From positions 2,170,001 through 2,234,000 of the forward strand of contig JAHLEZ010000003.1 of NCBI GenBank assembly GCA_020726505.1: a DNA stretch of 64,000 bases. The letters run 5' to 3'. The DNA is from Leptodontidium sp. MPI-SDFR-AT-0119. Lineage: Eukaryota; Ascomycota; Leotiomycetes; Helotiales; Leptodontidiaceae. The notes under the pieces were generated by a model. It saw only the letters and a list, made by a program, of their open reading frames with translations, searched no databases and was not told the DNA's origin. Both the position numbers and the translations under genes were made by a program. Of the stretch, positions 58,663 to 64,000 are shown one piece after another. Position 1 is the first letter of the stretch; each line of letters starts with the position of its first letter.

Positions 58663-58762
58663 CTTCTGATCTCTTGTCTGATAACTCTATTCTCTGCCTC
58701 TGCACAGCTTCTGTTTAATTCTACTCTTGTTGATCAAACGTTCATTAAATCTTTCTTTCAAT

Positions 58763-59831
58763 ATGCATTTGACCGCTGCTGCTACGCTTCTCTTCTTCGG
58801 ACAAGCTCTTGCTTCCCCAATTGAGGTTGAAGAGCGTCAGACAAGCTGCCCAAATATTCATGTCTTTGGTGCCCGTGAAACAACTGCACCTGCTGGATAT
58901 GGAACTGCTGGTGGTAATATTCTCCGGAACCCAAAAACGAGAACGAAATACTCACATTCATCCCAGTGGTCGTCAACCTTATTCTCAACGCCCACCCGGG
59001 AGCTACCTCGGAGGCCATCGTCTACCCAGCTTGCGGTGGACAAGCTTCATGTGGAGGAGCCAGTTACGCCAACTCCGCCTTAGCAGGTACGAAAGCAGTT
59101 GCCAGTGCAGTTAACGCCTTCAACACCAAGTGTCCAAACACCCTCTTGGTACTCGTTGGGTATTCTCAAGTACGTAATTTCACTCCCACCTCTGAAGTTC
59201 GACTTCTAAACTTACTGTCTCCAGGGAGGTCAAATCTCCGACAATGCCTTCTGCGGAGGTGGTGACACCAATATTGGCTTGAGCGATACTTCAGTTCCTA
59301 TTCAAGCATCTGCCGTCAACATGATCAAGGCAGCCATCTTCATGGGAGACCCAAGATATATCCCCGGCCTCCCGTACAACGTTGGCACTTGCCAGGCTTC
59401 AGGCGTAAGTCCCCTCTCAAGCCTCACCTCTCACCCACAACATTCTAACGCCCACTCAGTTTGCACCCCGCCCAGCTGGTTTCCAATGCCCATCAGCTGC
59501 CAAGATCCAGTCATACTGTGACGCCGCCGATCCATATTGCTGCAATGGTAGCAGCCAGGCTACCCACCAGGGATACGGTACTGAGTACGGACAGGCAGCT
59601 CTTACTTTCGTCAACAGCAAACTTGCTGCAGCTGGGACTGGTGGAGGAACCACACCTCCAGCCACTACCACCAAGGCTGCTGCTACACCAACTGCTACGA
59701 CGACCCCAGGGTCTGGCGCTGTCGCGCAGAGATATGGTCAATGCGGTGGCTCTGGATGGGCTGGCGCTACAGTTTGTGCAAGCCCATATACTTGTCAAGT
59801 TCAGAGTCAATGGTACTCTCAGTGCTTGTAA
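58763..59831 (+). CDS. CE5 acetylxylan esterase/cutinase-type enzyme with C-terminal CBM1
   Basis: Four exons, 58763-58913, 58967-59169, 59225-59404 and 59460-59831, give 301 residues; introns are 53-55 nt. Signal peptide [17 protein letters not shown] and a short propeptide-like stretch ending EERQTS precede the CE5 domain: [29 protein letters not shown] with the nucleophile Ser at about 117, DPYCCNG with Asp at about 202, and [10 protein letters not shown] with His at about 214. Paired cysteines (CPN, PACGG, SCGG, FQCP, CC) match acetylxylan esterases better than cutinases. A Thr/Pro linker leads to CBM1 ([16 protein letters not shown], then [12 protein letters not shown]). It is secreted and probably removes acetyl groups from xylan, which helps the neighbouring xylanase. 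Confidence 0.93.
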
Positions 59832-60051
59832 CCAGAGGGACCAAGAACTGAAGTAGAGTCGTGTTCTTCTGTTGTTTGTAAATACCTTGCGATTCTCTGT
59901 ACATATTTGAGCTGGGCAGTTAAAAAAAGTCATATATTCATTGGTATCTCGAGAAAGCTACCGGGTACAATTTGCCATTCTTGTCTATCTCTGGGTTCCG
60001 ACCCTCAGGTCAAGAAAGACTGTGAATGTGATAGATGATGTTAATTTGCTG

Positions 60052-61583
60052 TCATAGTTTTGTGATCCCATCTAAAGCAACCAGCGCAGCAGCAACGAGA
60101 TGCGTGGATCTGAATGCGGGATATACCTGCGTCGAGCCGTTCGTCCAGTCGCCCGCACAGTTCCAGTTCGCATCACATGTAGCTAGCGCTGCTTTTGCTG
60201 AGCTTTGAAGCACATTCGAGATGCTAGATTTGAGTGCTTTGTCGGGAGTGGTCAAATACAGGTAATTTAGTTGGCGTAGGAAGATGGCCTGTCAATTGTA
60301 AGCGAGGAAAAGGGTACGTTTTGAAGTGCAAGATGCGGAGTAGACAGAAGATAAGGGGTAGGTACCTTGAAGCCTTGCTGGTCTTGGTTACAAGTGCCAG
60401 TCGCTTCACACAGTTCTTCTGCGACTCCAGATGGTGCGAATGTCTCGATTCCTGTTGTGGCAATCTTGCTTGCGTATGCTAGGTAAGATGTGTTGCCAGT
60501 CGCTTGGTAGAGATACGAAAGCCCTCCTACGAGATGCTATTGCCAATGTAAGCATAACTTTCAGCTTCGATGGTGCACATGAGATATCTACTAGAGGCAA
60601 GATCGCTTACCCCATATGAATAGGACCACTGCGCTTCAGAAACGGTACAAGCAACAGTGTCAACCCCGTCGTACACTGTCCCAGTCGAAAGATCGATCAT
60701 CTTAGAATCCACGATCCAATTGAACAGCTTCTCTGTAATGTGCAGGAGAGTTTCATTTCTGGTCAAGAGATAAGTGCGCGTGGCGAGAGAAATGAACTCA
60801 AGCTGCGTGATGCCTGATTTGTAGGTTGGATACTGCGAGGGGTCTGTTGACTGGCTCCTCGTCAGCACCTAGAGAGGAATAGGGAAACAGAAGGACATAC
60901 CCAGTAGATACCTCCACCACAATCTGGCGTCCAGTAGTCATATACTTCATCAATTGTCCGCTGTGCGAGAGAGATCCATGTTCCGTTTCCTCGCAGACCT
61001 GGCATGTACGAATGGGGTCCGTAGAGCTCTGCTCCAGCCACAACTATTCTGTTCAGTCTGAGCATCATCAGCTAGAGAAGAGAATTTATTACCCGCTTGA
61101 GCATACCTGCGATGTATTGTGTCAGTTATTTCTGAACAGCCTTTCTTATTGTCAAGAGATACGACGCTTACCATTCAACATCATCATTCCACCGTCCTAC
61201 CACAATAGATACATACTCATGATCGGTGCCGAAGAAGTCATGGGCCTGTCCATAAGAGTTGAGGACGAGCGCCTCCCCAACTAGATTTTTATACTTAGCA
61301 GATCCGGTGTATTTTGCAAAGTCCATGTAGGTCTGTTCATGAGTCAGCCTTTGGATGTTGGCTTGAGTTCAGGGAAGCTTGCCTCAAAAATGCTTCCGCT
61401 CTCCCACCAAGGTGAAATGCTTTGGTCGAAGAGTCCAGAAGTGACATTGGGAGAGGCGTGGTAGTATTCAGTCAATTTTGAGAGGATCGAAGTGAGTGCA
61501 TGGGATTTAACTGTTAAGACTGGGGTCGCCGTGACGGGTGAAAATACCCATCCAGCTGCAAGCAACAACATTGAGAGGTACAT
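60052..61583 (-). CDS. GH76 alpha-1,6-mannanase-type secreted enzyme
   Basis: Seven exons, 61383-61583, 61172-61332, 61093-61106, 60901-61043, 60611-60850, 60366-60536 and 60052-60288, give 388 residues with all phases matching. Signal peptide MYLSMLLLAAGWVFSPVTATP. Family features: SISPWWESGSIFE, WNDDVEWYAQ (the catalytic Asp pair), VVAGAELYGPHSYMPG, DCGGGIYW and WSYSYGHLVGGLSYLYQATG. The order and WNDD/CGGG motifs fit the GH76 (Dfg5/Dcw1-like) group, which acts on alpha-1,6-mannan in fungal walls or glycoproteins. No C-terminal GPI signal is apparent, so it is probably secreted. Two oddities: the first intron has a GC donor (GAG-GCAAGC), and exon 3 is only 14 nt. Both rest on restoring the conserved frame, so transcript evidence is needed for the exact edges. 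Confidence 0.88.
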
Positions 61584-64000
61584 TTCGAGTCGATAGCGAG
61601 TGTAGTCAAAAAAGACTTAAATACATGGGAGAAGAAATCAACCGCGAGAAAATGCGAAGATATAGAGCAGAAAGAATGGAGTACTTCCATCGACCATTGC
61701 TTTATTTAATATGCAGGTACGACAACGGGTGTCACTAACCACCGTGAATTGACCCGCGCTACTACCTTCCTTATCGGCAGACATATTGACTTCTAGCAAG
61801 TCCGATCTAAATAAACTTCCGTAACGTTACTATTCGCTGCTTATCGTAAGTGGAGATTGGAATAAGTCTTTCGGAGTAGTGGGGTTTAATGAGGGGTTCG
61901 TTGAAAGTGGGGTCGGCGAACATGGGAATCCCGAGAAACACCCAAGGAACACCCAATGTTATCTTATTGAAATTACCTATAGCTGAACGATAAAGCCTTG
62001 AGTTGTGGGAGCGTTAAAACCCCTCTTCTTTTGATGTCATAGAACAGGGAGATTTAGTTAGATAAGTAGAGCGGAGCTGGTTTCTTTAGCACTTGACAAC
62101 AAACGTGACCCAAATATAGTACATCTCGATGTTTTTTAATCATCTCATATTCGATGACTGTTTGCTAAGTCGAGTTCATGAGGTGATGATAAGGCATCTA
62201 GGGACTCGGGTAATTTAAACTAATAATGCAGAAATGGAGAGCCAATCTTACAAGGTGCCTTAAGAATAATGGCAAACCGAAACAAGAGCTCGCTTAATCA
62301 CTTCATGTTTTCAAGCTTCAAACTAAACGCCTAGAGCAGCACATGCATCAATTATTTGGTCTGCTAACGCAAACAAAACATAATACAAGGCCCGCGGTGA
62401 GATGATCTCAGACATCACTCTGTCGTACACGAGCTATGGGAGTATGCGCCATTATTACTTGATATTCTTGTTTTCATGCACCAAGCGTATCACATTATCT
62501 TATCAGCTTTAGCTTTTAGTCAAAATACTGGGGTGCCAAAAAATATTCAATTAGCCCGAACTATAACCCAAGTATCCAGTCTATGAGGTACACCATCTTC
62601 AATCAATTCTTCAGCTTAGCTGCTTGGAGCTCCGGTCTCATAAAGTTCACGACAAGCTAGGAGACTTCCACGCGCAAAGAGGCACAATATCCTACTGCTC
62701 AATCGTAGTAAAGGCAATAATCCGCGCTCCTACATTTGGATCCGAAATTCCGAATATTCCTGCATCCTCTGCACCTTCGCTCCATCCTCAGTCCTATCAA
62801 GAGTAAAGACATATTCATTGTTGTAGCCCCCCTTCGCATGCTTGCCCTTGCTTGTAGCTTGTGTATTGAAACCCTTCTGGCGTCTGTGATTCCCTCGAGA
62901 AAAAACTCAAGAGAATAGAAGTAATCGAACAAGCGAATCAAGAAATCGGATGTGACAAAACTTGATATTGTTAGTTAGTTCAAAAGATTCTGGGACGCTC
63001 GTGGGAAGAGTAAGATTTATGTGTTTCTGTCCATAGATGAAACGTTGAGACTCTTGGGGCTGACGCTGAAGACGCAATCCTCGCTCCAATTAGCTGTCAT
63101 TAAAACGGGCCTGATGGTGGATACTTTCTTGAGGAATGTCATAGCCGTTGTCTCGAGGGTAGTTTGGATGGACATTTTGAGTGTGCGCTCGTCAAATCAA
63201 AACAAAACAGAATAATATCTGAGATGAATCTTCGGGCCGGAGTTCAGATGAGAGTTGTATTTTCAGATCTCGGGGACTCAGGTTGCTAATATATACTTGT
63301 CTTTAAATTGATAGCAAACAAGTATAAGGCAAGAATTGTGAAGGGCGACGATGGAATTTGGAAGGTCAAGAAAATCGATGCTGTGAGTCTGTAGGCTGAG
63401 GGGAATGTTGGCGTTATGTCTAGTTTGGATCTGAGTTCTAAGGAATGATTAAAGAATGAGAGGCTTTATGTCTGATTATTGTTTACTGTGACGATTGAGC
63501 ATTCAATGAGTACTTGCAGTTGACCCCAATTTAAGTATTCCCTCAAGAGTAACCAATTGAACACAAGTAAGTACTAAAAATCTTCTCAATCTCAACTGTG
63601 AGCCTGACTATCGAAAATTCATGAAGACGTCCATAGGCTCGTACAACGCTCCAAGAAAATGAAACAGGAAGAAGCAAATTTAGTGCAAGATGACAGACTT
63701 TTGAGCAAAAATATTCTTGAAGATCTTGCCCAGACAAGATATCAGGCTCTTCAATCTCAAGACATCTCTGGACGGAAATATCCGACGTGAGCAATTTTCC
63801 AAGTAAGCCACACAGCATGAGCGAATGAAATGTACTCACATCGCAATCTTGAAAGGAAGCTCCGTGAGGTGTCGGTGAAGATGTAAATGTGGGCTGTCTG
63901 ACACCTGACACCCAGGTGCATGTCAGCTCAGCCACAACATATCGGCGTTCTGCGAGCTGCCCGGAGAAAGCCTTTCCAAATCCTACCCAAGGCCAATGGA
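61584..64000. other. Right flank, no gene seen
   Basis: About 2.4 kb, moderately AT-rich. The longest frame (63543-63935, minus) starts with a GTG codon and shows no recognisable domain. No repeats, tRNA-like structures or transposon ends were recognised. Confidence 0.45.

Larger units (their letters stand above)
57180..58762. promoter_or_regulatory. Shared promoter of the xylanase and CE5 esterase genes
   Basis: About 1.6 kb between two divergent secreted enzymes. It holds TATA boxes for each side (57240-57246 on minus; 58655-58662 on plus), two GGCTAA sequences of the Xyr1/XlnR type (57511-57516 reverse; 58480-58485) and a GCGGGG CreA-type site (58318-58323). These short motifs occur by chance, but their presence in this setting suits xylan induction and glucose repression. 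No gene is seen inside. Confidence 0.6.

Noticed and set aside
63543..63935. A 130-codon minus-strand frame near the right edge.
   Set aside because: It starts with GTG, has no recognisable domain and no flanking coding evidence.

Overview
The window is nuclear DNA of a filamentous ascomycete (Pezizomycotina). The genes carry short introns (mostly 46-200 nt), several with GTAAGT-type donors and CTGAC-type branch points. They include typical fungal families: PFF1, MOT1, branchpoint-bridging protein, NmrA-like, HET, MAPEG, DHA1 transporter, and CBM1-bearing GH11 and CE5 enzymes. A plant-associated Leotiomycete would fit the gene content, but that is an inference and was not tested.

Layout. 1-13 kb: a truncated hypothetical gene at the left edge (-), vacuolar protease PFF1 (-), a hypothetical gene (+), then a decayed stretch (8.7-13 kb). 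The decayed stretch holds a stray copy of the PFF1 5' end, an RTA1-family remnant and a long unknown gene broken by stops. 14.9-26.5 kb: divergent MOT1 (-) and an Ark/Prk-type kinase (+) across a 2.5-kb promoter region. 27.9-37.6 kb: an atypical multi-exon kinase-like gene, a broken hemerythrin-like gene, a five-exon MFS transporter, an NmrA-like protein and a Cys/His-containing hypothetical protein. 38.4-42.2 kb: a second decayed block with a small broken ORF, a HET-domain pseudogene and another pseudogene. 42.7-47 kb: a Gnt1-type glycosyltransferase whose DxD motif is altered, a MAPEG gene whose expected start codon reads ATA, and a DUF829/TMEM53-type protein. 47.4-54.4 kb: a 1176-residue coiled-coil protein and the splicing factor BBP/SF1. 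54.9-61.6 kb: a Ure2-type glutathione transferase, a GH11 xylanase with CBM1 divergent from a CE5 acetylxylan esterase/cutinase with CBM1, and a GH76 mannanase. The last 2.4 kb shows no recognisable gene.

How the genes fit together. The clearest functional unit is the divergent xylanase/esterase pair: one enzyme cuts the xylan backbone, the other probably removes acetyl groups, and both carry nearly the same cellulose-binding tail. Their shared 1.6-kb promoter contains GGCTAA (Xyr1/XlnR-type) and CreA-type motifs. MOT1, BBP and PFF1 are clean housekeeping genes. Because they are clean over long reading frames, the stops and frameshifts in the accessory blocks are probably real decay and not poor sequence. 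Exon boundaries were worked out by hand from splice signals, phase and family conservation. No wholly new system was identified; the most checkable oddities are microexons in MOT1 and GH76, the ATA start, the altered DxD motif and the pseudogene blocks.
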